The notes beneath the pieces are model-generated. The model made no database searches, was not told the DNA's origin, and was given only the letters and a program-made list of their open reading frames with translations. 64,000 nt of DNA. Source: Agelas oroides. Taxonomy: Eukaryota > Porifera > Demospongiae > Agelasida > Agelasidae. The position numbers and the translations under genes are program-made. Location of the stretch: NCBI GenBank assembly GCA_949130485.1, contig OX422185.1, forward strand, positions 9,215,127 through 9,279,126, given 5' to 3'. Below are positions 33,289-45,300 of the stretch, in pieces (position 1 is the stretch's first letter; the number at the start of each line of letters is the position of its first letter).

Positions 33289-36200
33289 GTACACATGTTT
33301 GTGTTCATCTGCCAAATGGAAGCATTCTTTCCTACGCTGTGAAGCCGACAGAAAATCCATCTACTCAGCTAAGTGACTTGAAACAGTACATTTACTCCAG
33401 AACTGGTATTCCTGCCAATAGTCAGAAGCTATTTTATAAGAATAAGCTTCTTGTGGATGATAACTTACTAGATGTTGGCAGGGAATGTAATGTGTTTCTA
33501 AACCTCAATTTGGCTGGTGGTAGTGGTGAGTGTGACATATGCTTTGGTCCTGGAGAATTTATATGCAGAGAATGTAAAAACCAAATAACTTGCAAGGAAT
33601 GCTGTGACCGAGTGCATCAACATCCTAAAAGAGCTCATCACAAACCTTTGTCCAATAATGACACCGACACACTAACCTCCACAGTTTCTTTTGCAGCGAT
33701 AGATAATGAAAAAGATATTCACGACAAATCTTTTTCTTCGGACCATGAGTTTCCTTTTCTTGATTCGCCTTCTCTAAATGAAACATTTGAACATGCTACA
33801 AAAATTGCAACTCTTGCTGAATGTTTTTCATTAACCACATTTAATGACTTCCAAGAGCTGGTAATTGATAACACTCTTGCAGGTCGTGATTCTATCATTG
33901 TTCAGCCAACAGGTAGTGGCAAATCACTGTGCTTTCAGTTTCCACCAGTTTACACAAACAAGAAGGCGATAGTCGTATCTCCTACAATTAGTTTGATGTA
34001 CGACCAGGTCACAAATCTTTCAGAGAAAAAGATCAAGTCAACATTTTTAGGATCTGCTCAACTTGACAAAACAGTAGAGGATAGGGCACTGTCTACTGAT
34101 GGTGAGGATTCCATAATATTCGTCACGCCAGAGTGGATATCTAAACCAGAAAAGCGAGTGAAACTGAAGTCACTGTGTGATAGAGGTAAGCTGAGTTTAA
34201 TTGCAATTGATGAAGTGCATCTGTATCATCACTGGCAAGAATTTCGAAGCAGCTATAAGGATCTGGAATTGCTAAAATCAGAATTTCCAACAACACCAAT
34301 TATGGTGTTAACAGCTACAGCCCCTCCTGAAGTTATGAATAGCATCCATAAGCTTGTTAGGGATCCTGTCATTGTTAAAAGCAGCATTAATCGACCAAAT
34401 ATCTTCTTGGAGTGTGAAGAACTACCATCAAAAGGCAAAGGACACGACTTTTCTTTCTTTGCTGCACGAGTGGCTGAGAAGATTGAGGATCGTTGCACCA
34501 TCATATATACAGACTTCATAAACAGTGTGGGTCCCATTGTAAGTGAACTCTCAGAACTGGGAATTGAATCTGTTGCATATTATGGTGAAATGGATATGAA
34601 ATCAAGAAACGAAAGCTACTCAAATTGGAGAACAGGTAAAGTAAGTGTAATGGTTGCAACAAGTGCATTTGGCATGGGAATAGATAAACCTGACATTCAG
34701 CACATCATAAGGCTTGGTGTTCCAGAGAATATTTGTAGCTGGGCACAAGAATTAGGCAGAGCAGGAAGAAATGACCAGTCTGCTGTAGCTACAATATTTT
34801 ATTCAATGTCAGATATTGATCATGGAGGAGCATGGGTCAGGGAACATGTTCACAATTCTTCCTATTGCAAGCAGATTCTTAAGGAATTTAGTAATTCCTG
34901 GCGGTATACCATGTCTGATCTTGTTGGAAAATGTAGAAGGCAAGTATTATTGGATCTGTTTGGGGAGGATGCTTCTTCTTTAGCTTCCACTCGTGAATCT
35001 TGCTGTGATGTTTGCAGTCAGTCAAAGGAAGTTTCAGTAACTGATCGTGTGAAAGAGCTAGAGGTCTTGATTGATGCAATTGATGTTGTGGGAGATAAAG
35101 GAGAAGTAAAGCTAGCACAATGGATTCGTGGATCATCACAGGAGTGGACCATTCAGTACAACAAAGATTGCCACTCCTTTAGTAATTCTATGGGACATTC
35201 TGAAGCATGGTGGCGTACTTTCATGAGGCAATGTCATGTCGAAGGTGTAGTAGAAAAAGAACTGAAGTCAATAATCAAGAAAAGTGGGCATTATTGCATC
35301 CAAGGAATATTCCATGTGTTGCCCAAAGGTAGGGACATTGTGCAAGAACGAACTCCCTTTCTACTGCCTTCACCTGCTGCAATGGTCACCCAACACAGCA
35401 CTGCTGCTGCTGCTGACACTAGCAGGAAAGATAAAGCACCACAGACCAAAATTCCTGCAAGCAGAAAAGGTAAAGGAATGCATGGAATTAGAATTGTGAA
35501 AGCACTTCTACAAGACAAAGAAAACTGGAAAAGTATTTCATGCAAAGATGACTATCACTTTCCTGGTGTCTTCAAACAGGAACAGATGCAGGTTGTTCAT
35601 TATGTGCCTGACTGTACAAAGCTTGATCAGTGTTGTAACTCCAACCCACATTTCCTGTGGCATGATATCCAACTGTCAAAAGGCAAAATCAATCGGGATT
35701 ACACTTTTTCATTAGTGCTAGATCCTTCGCAAAAACCTGAAGATCTTGTATATCGATCAGCTCCCTGCAACGGTGTGAAGCAATGCTCAGCAAGTGGATG
35801 TATGTTTGTTACACCTATATCCCATCATCGACGATGTGAATTACATCCTAATGCACCATTACTCAAGAGTAATGAAGTTCATGAAATCTGTCCAGTAGAA
35901 TTTGCATATATATTCCCATTGAAATTTGAAAGTGATCACAGAAGGTGGGTGTTTGGGTTTGTTAGGCAGCAGAAATCAGTAGCTCTTAACCTCCATAGTC
36001 ATCCAATACCAGGGCCATCAAAAATGGCCTGCATGGTGAAGGCTACTATCCAACAAAGTGCATGTATGAATCCCCAACTGAAACCAAGTCAAATTGCTCA
36101 AGGGAAGGGAATTTCATTCATTCCCGGAGTTGTAGATGAAGCTAGCACACACATTGGGAGAATTTCAAGAGAGGTAAAAAAGGGCAGACAGAAGGGAACT

Positions 36201-36584
36201 GGCGGAACCTCTTGGGATATTTCAAGATTTGAATCTGTTGCAGATGAAATTGATTCTAAGGATGATATGCTGGCTTCACAACCGGCAGCAGACAGAGCTA
36301 AAATTCAGAAGAGTTCTCGGCCATACCTAACCTCTATGGGATTTGAAAGTGGAATACACTTTATACACACAATGAGCCCACTGATGTCCGAGCTACTTTC
36401 TAAAGCTGAATTTGCTGAAGCAGATATAACATTTAATGAAACATTTGAATATAAATACCTATTCCATTTGGCTGTGTTTGATGACACTACAATGGAATGG
36501 GCTGTTGTGAGCAGAGTTAGGATGGACAAGGAGGGTACCAAGGCCTATGCATTAGCCTTTAAAAAAAACATTTCAAAAATGTGA
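33289..36584 (+). CDS. Ubl/B-box/RecQ-helicase protein of the transposon (N-terminal part of helicase-transposase)
   Basis: About 1,098 codons, counted below from the first in-frame ATG at 33225. A ubiquitin-like fold spans residues 22-95, ending LAGGSG. A B-box-like zinc finger follows at 100-142 (ECDICFG...CRECKN...CKECCDRVHQHP). The RecQ core is complete: motif I QPTGSGKS (227), II DEVH (328), III TATAPP (362), V SAFGMGIDKPDIQ (480) and VI QELGRAGRND (507). The RecQ zinc-binding region has KCRRQVLLDLFGE and CCDVC (568-597). A cysteine/histidine cluster (CNGVKQC...GCMF...RCELH, 847-875) is a likely DNA-binding zinc finger. At 1066 ADITFNE supplies the first acidic residue of a DDE domain. 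The frame closes at TGA 36582-36584 just after an A8 run (36561-36568). DEVH replaces the usual DEAH. Confidence 0.85.
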
Positions 36585-37851
36585 GGAAGACCATCTACAA
36601 TTTAGTCCAGCAAATTCACTTCTGGGAGTTGTTACAGATTGGAGTGATGCAGAAATCTCAGGTTTGGGAGAGGCTATTGGTAAAGAGACCGCAGCAAAAC
36701 TCTTACGAGGATGTAAGATTCATTGGGCAAGATCATGGCAACGTGTCAGAGACCGTATTGCACGCTCATCTGATAAACCCCGTGAAAAGGCAGTGTTTAG
36801 TAAAATAGCCTCACATATATCTGAAGTTGGTGGATCACATGGCCACAATGTCATCAATGGCTTTAAAGTTCTCTGTGGTGATGCCCCTGCTTTGTCACTG
36901 GTAGGAGTTGTAAAAGGTTTTACAGTTGAAGATGCTAAATTTATAGATACCCATTGTAACTGGTCTGCTGCTCAGAATTGGGCTTCGTGGTGGTTACGAC
37001 CATCCCACTTGCAAATGTTGCATGTAGACTTCTCACCCATGATTGATCATGTATGGGAAAAATGTCCAGATAATACAAATGCAGTTGAGAGAAAGAACAG
37101 AGACGCAAAAGACAATGTTCCGGTTCCTATACGGCAAGGTTTAATCAATCTTTACAAACTGGACAAATCATACTGTGCTAAACACATTGCAGCAGAAAAA
37201 GGATGTAGCATTTCATACACAAGTAGGAGTAGTCAATCCAGAGCAGAAGCAGCTGAAGTTAGACGTAAGCAGCGGCGTTTGCAGAGTGAACCAGATACAA
37301 ATGCTCTTCAAGGACCTCCTGACAAATCCTGCCACTTCAAAAGCACACAAAAAAGGTAAATTGATATAGGATTATACATCACTAAAGTCATGTGTTCAGT
37401 CTTCTCTTAACTAGACAAGCTTAGGTTTACTCTGAAATTATTTTACACAGGAACCGATCTGCAGATGATATACTTAATAAAGGTTCAAGGCCTAAGAAAG
37501 CTAAAACCATGTCACCTGTAATGGAAGATGATGATGATTTTATGGACACAAACACATCAAAGTCCAGGTAACAATTATTGTTGGGCTTTAAGTAAATTAA
37601 ATGTAGCTATTTACATGTATGTCTTTTTTTTCAACAGTGAGGAAATCACCTATAAGCCACCAGATATATCCTTAATGGGCAGAATGTTAAAAATGAAGTT
37701 TCATGTACAAGACACAGGCATTTACCAGTACTTCACCGGCAAAATTGTAAACTATGATGGATGCTCTGGAAAATACGGAGTTTACTTTCCTTCTGATGGT
37801 GAAATAGTATACATGCACCCGGATGACAAAGATGTTGTTTTCCTCACTTGA
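36571..37851 (+). CDS. MULE-like DDE transposase, C-terminal part, with Tudor/SH3-like tail
   Basis: Continues the helicase protein in the next frame. SLLGVVTDWSDAEISGL carries the second D (36637), GCKIHWARSW a C-x2-H motif, NWASWWLRPSHLQML a conserved tryptophan block, and CPDNTNAVERKNRDAKD the third catalytic E (37087). Spacing from the first D at 36423 is about 71 then 150 residues, fitting MULE-type D-D-E with the TN..E motif. Exons are 36571-37355 (donor AAAG|GTAAAT), 37451-37567 and 37638-37851; both junctions keep phase (AG|G, AG|T). The last exon encodes GKIVNYDGCSGKYGVYFPSD followed by EIVYMHPDD, an SH3/Tudor-like barrel. A one-base loss in the A8 run would join it to the helicase; whether that run is an assembly error, a mutation or a recoding site is unknown. 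Confidence 0.75.
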
Positions 37852-38084
37852 GAATTGAGTGTACATGTAACATTGGTTGGGTTAAGAACGTGCACTATAT
37901 CATACAAGCATTTATTACTATGGCCGTATATCACTAGATTATCATCATGATTGATCCATGCAGCATTTCTCTTATGTACTATGATTCCTCCTTGTTGATT
38001 GTACACTAACGTCTTGTTTGTATGAAGAACGAAACTTAATCAGATTCATATTCAACTCATTGACAAATTACACTCTCAATGTGG
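37852..38084. other. Transposon 3' untranslated region
   Basis: Sequence between the transposase stop and the right TIR array; no other gene seen. Confidence 0.5.
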
Positions 38085-38873
38085 TGACCCCTGAAGAATG
38101 TAAATGAGATTCATAGTCAATTCAGTGTTGATTTACAGAGATTTACCGTTGAGGCAATGTACGTAATTCTTTCCCTATATATGGATATCTAGCTTATATA
38201 TGGGGAAATTTTACGTTAGATGTAAAGTAATAACAGGGTACCCCTCTGGTGACTCTCTCTCGAGAGAGAGAATGTAAATGAGATTCATAGTCAATTCAGT
38301 GTTGATTTACAAGGATTTACCATTGAGGCAAAGGACGTAATTCCCTATGTACGGATATCTTGCTTATACATGGGGAACTTTTACGTTAGATGTGAAGTAA
38401 TAACAGGGTATCCCTCTGGTGACTCCCAAGGGAATATAAATGAGATTCATAGCAAATCATTTGACAATTTACAGGAATATCCTTTTGAGGCAAAAGACGT
38501 AATTCTTTCCCTATGTACGGATATCTTGCTTATACATGGGGAACTTTTACGTTAGATGTGAAGTAATAACAGGGTACCCCTCTGGTGACTCCCAAGGGAA
38601 TATAAATGAGATTCATAGCAAATCATTTGACAATTTACAGGAATATCCTTTTGAGGCAAAAGACGTAATTCTTTCCCTATATAACATCACATGTTGTACA
38701 TACTGTTGGGTGTTTTACGTGCAATGAAACCACGTAATTCTATCCCATGAGTAACCCAAGGTGCAAATGACGTAATTCTTTCCCATGAGTGACTCATGGG
38801 AATGGTAACGTAATTCTTTCCCATGAGTGACACATGGGATTTTTCCTCAAATTACGTCTTTTTCTAAGTGACC
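38085..38873. repeat. Right long TIR with subterminal repeats
   Basis: Reverse complement of the left TIR, with about four inner units (GACGTAATTCTTTCCCTATA, GGGGAACTTTTACGTTAGAT, TAATAACAGGGTACCCCTCT) instead of three, and the same outer palindromic units. The two copies at 38370-38690 are almost identical, showing recent expansion by unequal exchange or slippage. Confidence 0.85.
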
Positions 38874-38882
38874 CATAAAACT

Positions 38883-39885
38883 AAACTGCATGAGGAATCA
38901 CATGACGTTATCCGATAATGAAACAGTAGAGGAGCTTGCAGGAAGGGACACGAAAGTAATATGGGTTTCTTGCATTAAGCCTTGCTAATAAACTCCCTGT
39001 TATGGGTGGAAAGGAGGGTACACTGCCTGGAATGCAGGTGCACATTTTGATTGGGTTTTGATTACCATCCTCATATGCATTTATTGGAAATGCTACTTGT
39101 TGGCAAAAGGTGTACAAAATCTGTAAATGTATTGCTTAACTACTTGCGACTAATTTTCACATTGTATACTTGCATTCTAGCCAGCACTGACCTGGTCCTC
39201 CTTTCCTCCTTTTTTCTGGGGGGTATCAAACAAGACTGCCCATGTATACAGACTAAATTGTAGTTTCAAACATTTACTCACATCATCCAGTAGTCAGTGC
39301 ATGTTTACCCTGCAGGTTGTAGAGAGTTGCTACTTGGTCTCTGTGAGCAGCACAAGGATGGGTGGCTCATGGAACACACTTGTCCTCTTTTGTAATTAAC
39401 ATGTTGCAGTTCCATGTCCGCATTTTGTTTAAGATCTAACTTTTTGACTATACTTATTTTACATAGATACTTCTTTTCCTTCCTTATACTTACTTACTGA
39501 CATATTTTGTACACTGCCCTCCCCTCTCTGAGGCCATTAGAGATTGTGCTACTGCTTGTCTTTGATAATCATTGTTGTACTTTGTATTTTCTGTTGCCCG
39601 AAATGCCTCCTTCCTTGAGAGAAACTATATCATGTACACAGAATGTAGAAGGTTGACTTTATTCAACGTATTGAGGACATGCAGGCAATTATGGTTACTT
39701 TCTGAGAGTGTGTACTATCATTTATTGGTATTGGTAGTTGCTTATCACTTCACATGAACCTATGAAACTTGTTTTGCCTAGGTTGTTGAGCAGTGATGTG
39801 AGACTTGGTCTTAGTTTCAACTGCATAATGATGTTATCACGGGGAAAATAGGTCTACCGCTACAGCACATGCATAATGCAAAGTG
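38883..39885. other. Intergenic, nothing recognised
   Basis: No gene or repeat end seen. Confidence 0.5.
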
Positions 39886-39889
39886 GCAA

Positions 39890-40060
39890 CGTTCCTGTCG
39901 CTAGCCCGCAAAACTGGTAGTGGTTAGCGCCAGGAACAAAACGTAATACTGAGTGGCAACGTTCCTGTCGCTAGCCCGCACAACTGGTGGCGGTTAGCGC
40001 CAGGAAGGAAACACTGCGCATGCGCACAACAATGGCAACGTTCCTGTCGCTAGCCACTAC
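39890..40060. repeat. Tandem ~73-bp hairpin repeat
   Basis: GGCAACGTTCCTGTCGCTAG occurs three times (about 39893, 39956, 40033); two are followed by CCCGCA.AACTGGT and the inverted GGTTAGCGCCAGGAA, forming a small hairpin. The same CTAGCGACAGGAACGTTGCC string ends the repeat at 29200-29640. Confidence 0.7.
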
Positions 40061-40205
40061 AACAGCAGCCATTTTTACATGGTAAGACTGGTCTGGTTCC
40101 CAGGATACGTGGATTGGGAACGTAGAAACCATACTTGGGAAATACGAGGGCAAACGCGGACGTTCGCGGAGCGAGGTCCATTTGCACAATGTGTATCCCT
40201 AGTAA
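40060..40205. repeat. Dispersed repeat just upstream of the fucosyltransferase gene
   Basis: CAGCAGCCATTTTTACATGG to GTGTATCCCTAGTA is present in inverted orientation at 51786-51925, inside the Gypsy LTR, at high identity. It ends about 100 bp before the likely start codon of the fucosyltransferase gene, so it could supply part of the promoter or 5' leader. Confidence 0.75.
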
Positions 40206-40308
40206 ATTATTCATGTATTCAAATTAGCGTATCTACGTAGAGGTTCTCAATTTCTCGTTTTCAACACAATTACAAGTGTGGGGTTCGCTTCGGTCGACTT
40301 CAGAAATT

Positions 40309-41560
40309 ATGGAAGGCGGCAAGTCAAAATGGAAGGGAACCATTGTACTATTGTTCTTTGGATGTGTGGTGGTTACTTTCGCCTGTCTGCTGCGCACTTA
40401 CGTTGTCGGGGGCGAGATCCCTTTCAAGTTCCGGCCTATTCGGTCTCCATCAAAGGATCTCCCCAGCAAGAATTCATGGTCTCCTACGACTGATTTTCCA
40501 GTCTCCATAGCTAGTGTGAAGACGGTGTCTCAAATAGCTACAGTTCCCCCCAGCCAAACAGAAGTGCCTAGTGTCCAGCCAAGAAAGAAAGTGATTCTCA
40601 TGTGGACAAAATGTTTCGAACATAGAGTGTGGCCTGATCTGCCTGCCGGTGTGCTGCCTTGTGCTAAGTACAACATAAACGTCAGTTGCAGGATTACCTA
40701 TGACAAGAACGAATATGAACACAGTGATTTGGTGATCTTTCATGGTATCGGGTTTGACTTCGGCCCGGACAACCTTCCCGATCGCTCAAAGCGTTCACCG
40801 CATCAGCGCTGGGCATATTATGGTCGCGAGTCACCGGTTCATTCTGGCTACACCGCTACTGGTAAACCATCTGAATCCAGACGATTTCTGAATGGCCTAC
40901 TATTCAACTGGACAATGACTTATAAGTTGAACTCAGATATTGAAAACCGATATTATCGGATTGTGCCAGGAAAACATCCAGATGAATACCGTTTCAAGCG
41001 AGACAAATTGGCTGTTGCTGTCCTCAGTAATTGCAAATCAGACAGACTCAACTATATACATGAGCTGCAAAAATACATGGAGGTTGATATATATGGTGGT
41101 TGTGGTACACACCACTGCCCTGCTGGAACAAACTGCTTTGCTTTGCTGAAGAAAAGGTACAAATTTTACTTGTCATTTGAGAACTCTGTCTGCAAGGATT
41201 ATGTTACAGAGAAATTTTATAGGAATGCTCTTATGCATAACATGCTTCCAGTTGTGATCAATGGTGGAGACTTGAGTAATCCCACTGTAGCTCCACCTGG
41301 CTGCTGCATCAAAGCATCTGCATGACTTTAAGAGTGCAAAGAAACTTGCAGAGTATATCAAGAAGGTAGCCAGCAACTCAACATTGTACAACAGCTACTT
41401 CAAGTGGCACTCAAAATATGCAGTTCAAGACGAGGCACGAGCTGATGTACTCTGTAGAGCATGTCACAGGCTCTACACAGACTCAACGACAAAAGTCTAT
41501 CTTGACTTTTACAGTTGGTATGGTATCAAGGAAAACTGTTTTCCTTATCCGCAACCATAG
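40309..41560 (+). CDS. GT10 alpha-1,3-fucosyltransferase-like gene, copy 1 (one frameshift)
   Basis: Type II Golgi enzyme expected to transfer fucose from GDP-fucose to N-acetylglucosamine-containing glycans. The start at 40309 (MEGGKSKWKG) is preferred over an in-frame ATG 11 codons upstream because it puts a short basic tail before the anchor (TIVLLFFGCVVVTFACLL). A stem follows, then the catalytic domain: NINVSCRITYDKNEYEHSDL, RWAYYGRESP, FNWTMTYKLNSDIENRY and the GT10 signature FYLSFENSVCKDYVTEKFYR, LPVVINGG. It is intronless as read. A 4-bp net insertion near 41310-41322 (repeat of CTGCAT) stops the frame at 41323-41325; the next frame continues DFKSAKKLAEYIKKV... to TAG at 41558-41560. 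A 120-bp piece of this gene sits in the foldback element at 25786-25905. Confidence 0.85.
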
Positions 41561-41860
41561 TATGCATGTATCATCATAGGTGTGGTCAACTACTGGCATT
41601 CAACAAATGCCCTTTGGAATGTACAGTCTGTCAAGTCAGTCAAATTTTATATTTACCCCGCAAATGCAGCTGGTCTCGGAAAGTTACACCTAAGAGACTA
41701 CAGGCAACTAGGGGAGGGGGGAAGGGACTAGGGGAGGGAGAACACTAAAACAGTAAACGATCAGGCATCCAAGAATGACAAGAGAAAGTATAGCACAAAA
41801 CAAAAAAGATTTTCGAATGAACAAGGGTGACAATGTGAGTGATGCAAGACAAGATAATGT
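41561..41860. other. 3' flank of the fucosyltransferase gene
   Basis: Contains a short G-rich run (AGGGGAGGGGGGAAGGG near 41708) and no other recognised feature before the LTR element. Confidence 0.5.
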
Positions 41861-41866
41861 TGATGT

Positions 41867-42349
41867 TGTAACAGTATTTACTGTCTAGTTCGTGGCTGGC
41901 TGATATATTCTCAATATATAAGTTCGACAGACAGACTTACAGAATTTACATACTCTGAGAAATGCATGAACATACATTTATATAGTCAAGAGTTTATAAC
42001 AGTAAGAGTGTGCAACTCCCATATGGTTTCTACACCCGCCATCTGGATAGGATGACGTAGGCAATCAGCAGTGAATATGCTTAGCTGTGAAACACAGCAC
42101 CAAAGAGGTGGGCTTTCACATAGCTAATGTACACTACAGCACCTAGAATGGCTTCATGTTAAGTACCTGCTAAGCATATTCACTGCTGATTGCCTACGTC
42201 ATCCTATCCAGATGGCTGGTGTAGCAACCATATGGGAGTTGCACACTCTTACTGTTATAAACTCTTGATATAGTACATTCCAATGATGTAACAATGCACA
42301 ATGAATAATCTTACACCACACAACCATACAAAGTCTCAGTCTCACTACA
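41867..42349 (-). repeat. 3' LTR of the Gypsy element, with a MITE inside
   Basis: Matches the LTR at the other end from TGTAACAGTATTTACTGTCT to CATACAAAGTCTCAGTCTCA. A 281-bp MITE interrupts it at 41987-42267. The purine-rich tract adjoins it at about 42350-42362. Confidence 0.85.
41987..42267. mobile_element. Palindromic hAT-like MITE inside the 3' LTR
   Basis: Inverted ends CAAGAGTTTATAACAGTAAG and reverse complement, arms of about 110 bp that match closely (GCAATCAGCAGTGAATATGC also pairs). The 7-bp sequence ATATAGT flanks both sides (41980-41986, 42268-42274). The other LTR has an uninterrupted version of this site (TATATAGGCTAGTACATTCC), confirming the insertion. Confidence 0.85.
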
Positions 42350-42359
42350 TCTCCCCCTT

Positions 42360-45300
42360 TCAAAACAGTCTCTCTGGGGGTCTAATGGCAGTTCCAGTCT
42401 GCGAACGTGTGACAATTCTGCGAGGTTGCTCACGGGCACTTGTAGGACTTGAGCCCGTCTCAAGTTCAACAGTTGAGGAATGTTCAGGAACAACGTTCAA
42501 CTGGCTACGATTCCTCTGCACCTCACCAGAGGGTGTTTCCATGATATATGAACGTGGAGCTTCAGCAGGTTCAACCACTCTGCCTTCAACTGGTTGCTTG
42601 TCAGTAGTGATCACCACTTCCGACCCATCCGGTATCTCAAATTGTTCTTTGACCCGGTGATGCTTGTCAAAATTTTCCTTCTGCTTCTCTTTGAACTGAA
42701 GGTTATCTTGCTTGAATTGAGGGAAGTAAGACCAACTTGGAATAAGTTGTCTCTTGGTCTGAGGTACAGTCGTTCGAATTTGTCTACCCATCAATAATTC
42801 AGATGGACTCAATCCACACCATGGCATCGGGGTAGCACGATATGAGAGCACAGCTAGATGTGGATCTGTGGAGTTCTTCAGAATCCCTTTTACAGTCTGG
42901 ACCATTCTTTCCACTTGTCCGTTGCTCTGCGGGAATCTCGGGCTACTTGTTATGTGTTGGAACCCATAGGTTTTGCGAACACTGAAAACTCTTTGGCTGC
43001 GTAGTGAGCATCATTGTCAGTCCTTAGAACTTCTGGTATCCCAAGTCGAGCAAAGATTGTCTTCAACAATGCAATGATATTGCTAGATGTTGTGGACGAT
43101 AACTTGATCACTTCTGGGTAGCGAGAGAAGTAATCTACCACCAGCAGGTAGTGTTCTCCTTTCAGCTCGAACAAATCTGATGCTACTACTTGCCATGGGT
43201 AGTCTGGCAGTGGAGTCGGTAGTAGGGGTTCCCTCCGTGGACGCGCTACCCTAGCACACTCCCTACAGTTCTCCACAAACTGTTTGACCTGACTTGTCAC
43301 CCCTGGCCACCACACAGACGATCTGACTCTCTCTCTGCACCTCTCCACACCCTGGTGACCTTCATGGATTTTCAACATGGTTTCTCTTCTGAGAGAGAGT
43401 GGCACAACTATGCGGCTGTTGTAGAGTAGCAGGTCATCGCAAAGGGTGAGCGAGCCCCTGACCTTCCAGTAGGGTTTCAACGAGCTCTCAATGGAATATT
43501 TGGCTGGCCAGTTCGTCTGGCAGTACTCTCTCACTTTTGAGCACTCGGCATCCTCCATTTGTGCCTGCCGGTATGCCTGCAGTCGATCAGCTGTAGCAGG
43601 TATAGATGACATAGTGACATGATCCACATAAGCCTCCACCTCTTCCTGTAACTCTTCTCCACTTTCTTCCCGTGTAGGGGCACGAGAGCGAGCATCTGCT
43701 GCATACAGCAGTTTTCCAGGAACATGTTGAGCAATATAGTCGTACTTCGCAAGTCTCAAACGAAATCTGAGTATCCGTGGTGGAAGGTTATCCAGGTGTT
43801 TCGTATTGAGAAGAGGTACCAAAGGCTTGTGGTCTGATTCCACTACAAACGATCGTCCAAGTATATAGGTACTGAATTTCTCACATGCCCACGTTGTCGC
43901 AAGTCCCTCCTTCTCAATTTGGGCATATCGTCTCTCACTGTCTGAGAGTGCTCTCGAGGCGTATGCAACCGGTTTCCATGTCTGTTCATCTAACTGTAGT
44001 AACACCGCACCCAATCCGAAAGACGAGGCATCAGCCGACACCTTTGTCTCAGCCTGGGGGTTATACAAGATCAGTACTGTCGGTTTAGTGAGTTCCTGCT
44101 TGATCTCGGCAAACAACCTCTCTTGATCTGGACCCCACACCCATGCTCTTTTGTTGGACATCAGTCCTCTCAATGGCTGACTGATTTCGGCAATTCTTGA
44201 GGAAAACTTCCCTAGCTGATTCACTAACCCCATAAATCTCCGGAGATCTGATACTGACTGGGGTGGTTCCATATTGGAGATCGCTGATGTCTTCTCAGGG
44301 TCAGCACGTATACCATCCTTGTCAATCACATGACCAAGGAATTTGACACTCGTCTTGTGAAATACACACTTCTCTTTGTTGAGAGTGGCTCCCGCTTTCT
44401 CCAATCGTTGCAGGACAGCGGACAACCGTGCGTCGTGCTCCTCTCGGTTTGATCCAAACACCAACACATCGTCTACCAAACACACCACTCCCTCCAATCC
44501 TTCCAGCATCTGGTTCTTCCTTCTCTGGAAGAGTTCCGGTGCGCAAGAGATACCAAAGGGGAGTTTGTTAAAGTGAAACCTCCCAAAGGGAGTGATGAAC
44601 GTGGTGAGCTCTCTTTCGACAGGGGGATCTGCCAGACCCCACTGTTCGCGTCGAGTTTGCTGAACAGTGTGGCACCTGATAGTAATGCTAATGTATCATC
44701 CACTTTCGGCATCGGGTAGGGCTCCCTCAAGACACTTTCATTTAGCGGTTTGAGATCTACGCAGATCCTCACCTCTCCTGACTTATTGGGGACAACAACC
44801 ATCCCTGCGCACCATGGTGCTGGTGTGGTGACTCTGGAAATGACGCCCAGTCGTTCCATTCGATTCAGCTCCTGTTCCACTTTCGGACGAAGTGGTATTG
44901 GAACGTTTCGAGGTACATACAGAGAATAAGGGGTTGCATTGTCCTTGAGTTTGATCTGATACTCCTCCCCTATTGTTCTGAGGCCTTGGAAGACCTGGGG
45001 GAATCGCTTTACCACATCCGGTTCTTCAGTGCCAACCACATCTATCTGACATGCTAATTGTAGGGCAGTGATGGCCTGCAGGCCTAGAAGGTTTGTCTTT
45101 AACCCTTTCACCACATAAACGCTCTGCCGTGCAGATCGCTTGCCGTGTTTCATCCACCCCATAAACTGGCCCATAACATCCAATGTCTGATGGGCTGGAC
45201 CCCAGAGGACCTTTGTAGGGTCTCTCAGCCTTGGCTCTCCTAATGACCGATATGTTCCTTCATTAATGGCAGTTACTTCTGCCCCTGTATCCATTTTAAA

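Larger units (their letters stand above)
30158..38873 (+). mobile_element. 8.7-kb RecQ-helicase/MULE-like DNA transposon
   Basis: The element is bounded by a perfect 9-bp duplication CATAAAACT (30149-30157 and 38874-38882). Ends begin GGTC and close GACC; after about 15 imperfect bases the inverted repeats become near-identical (AAAGACGTAATTT onward) and extend 0.6-0.8 kb inward as arrays of subterminal repeats. Inside on the plus strand are a possible two- or three-exon membrane-protein ORF (31971-33086), a helicase ORF (33289-36584), and a transposase-like ORF with two short introns (36571-37851). A 9-bp duplication, long TIRs and a DDE domain of MULE style agree. The perfect duplication and nearly open coding region argue for recent movement. 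Confidence 0.85.

Noticed and set aside
36555-36575. Programmed -1 frameshift at A AAA AAC between helicase and transposase
   Set aside because: A -1 slip would enter the wrong frame; the transposase lies in the +1 frame.
33225-36584. Ordinary host RecQ helicase (WRN/BLM type)
   Set aside because: It is fused to a DDE domain and lies inside a TIR element with a 9-bp duplication; Ubl and B-box-like domains are not part of the host RecQ family as I know it.
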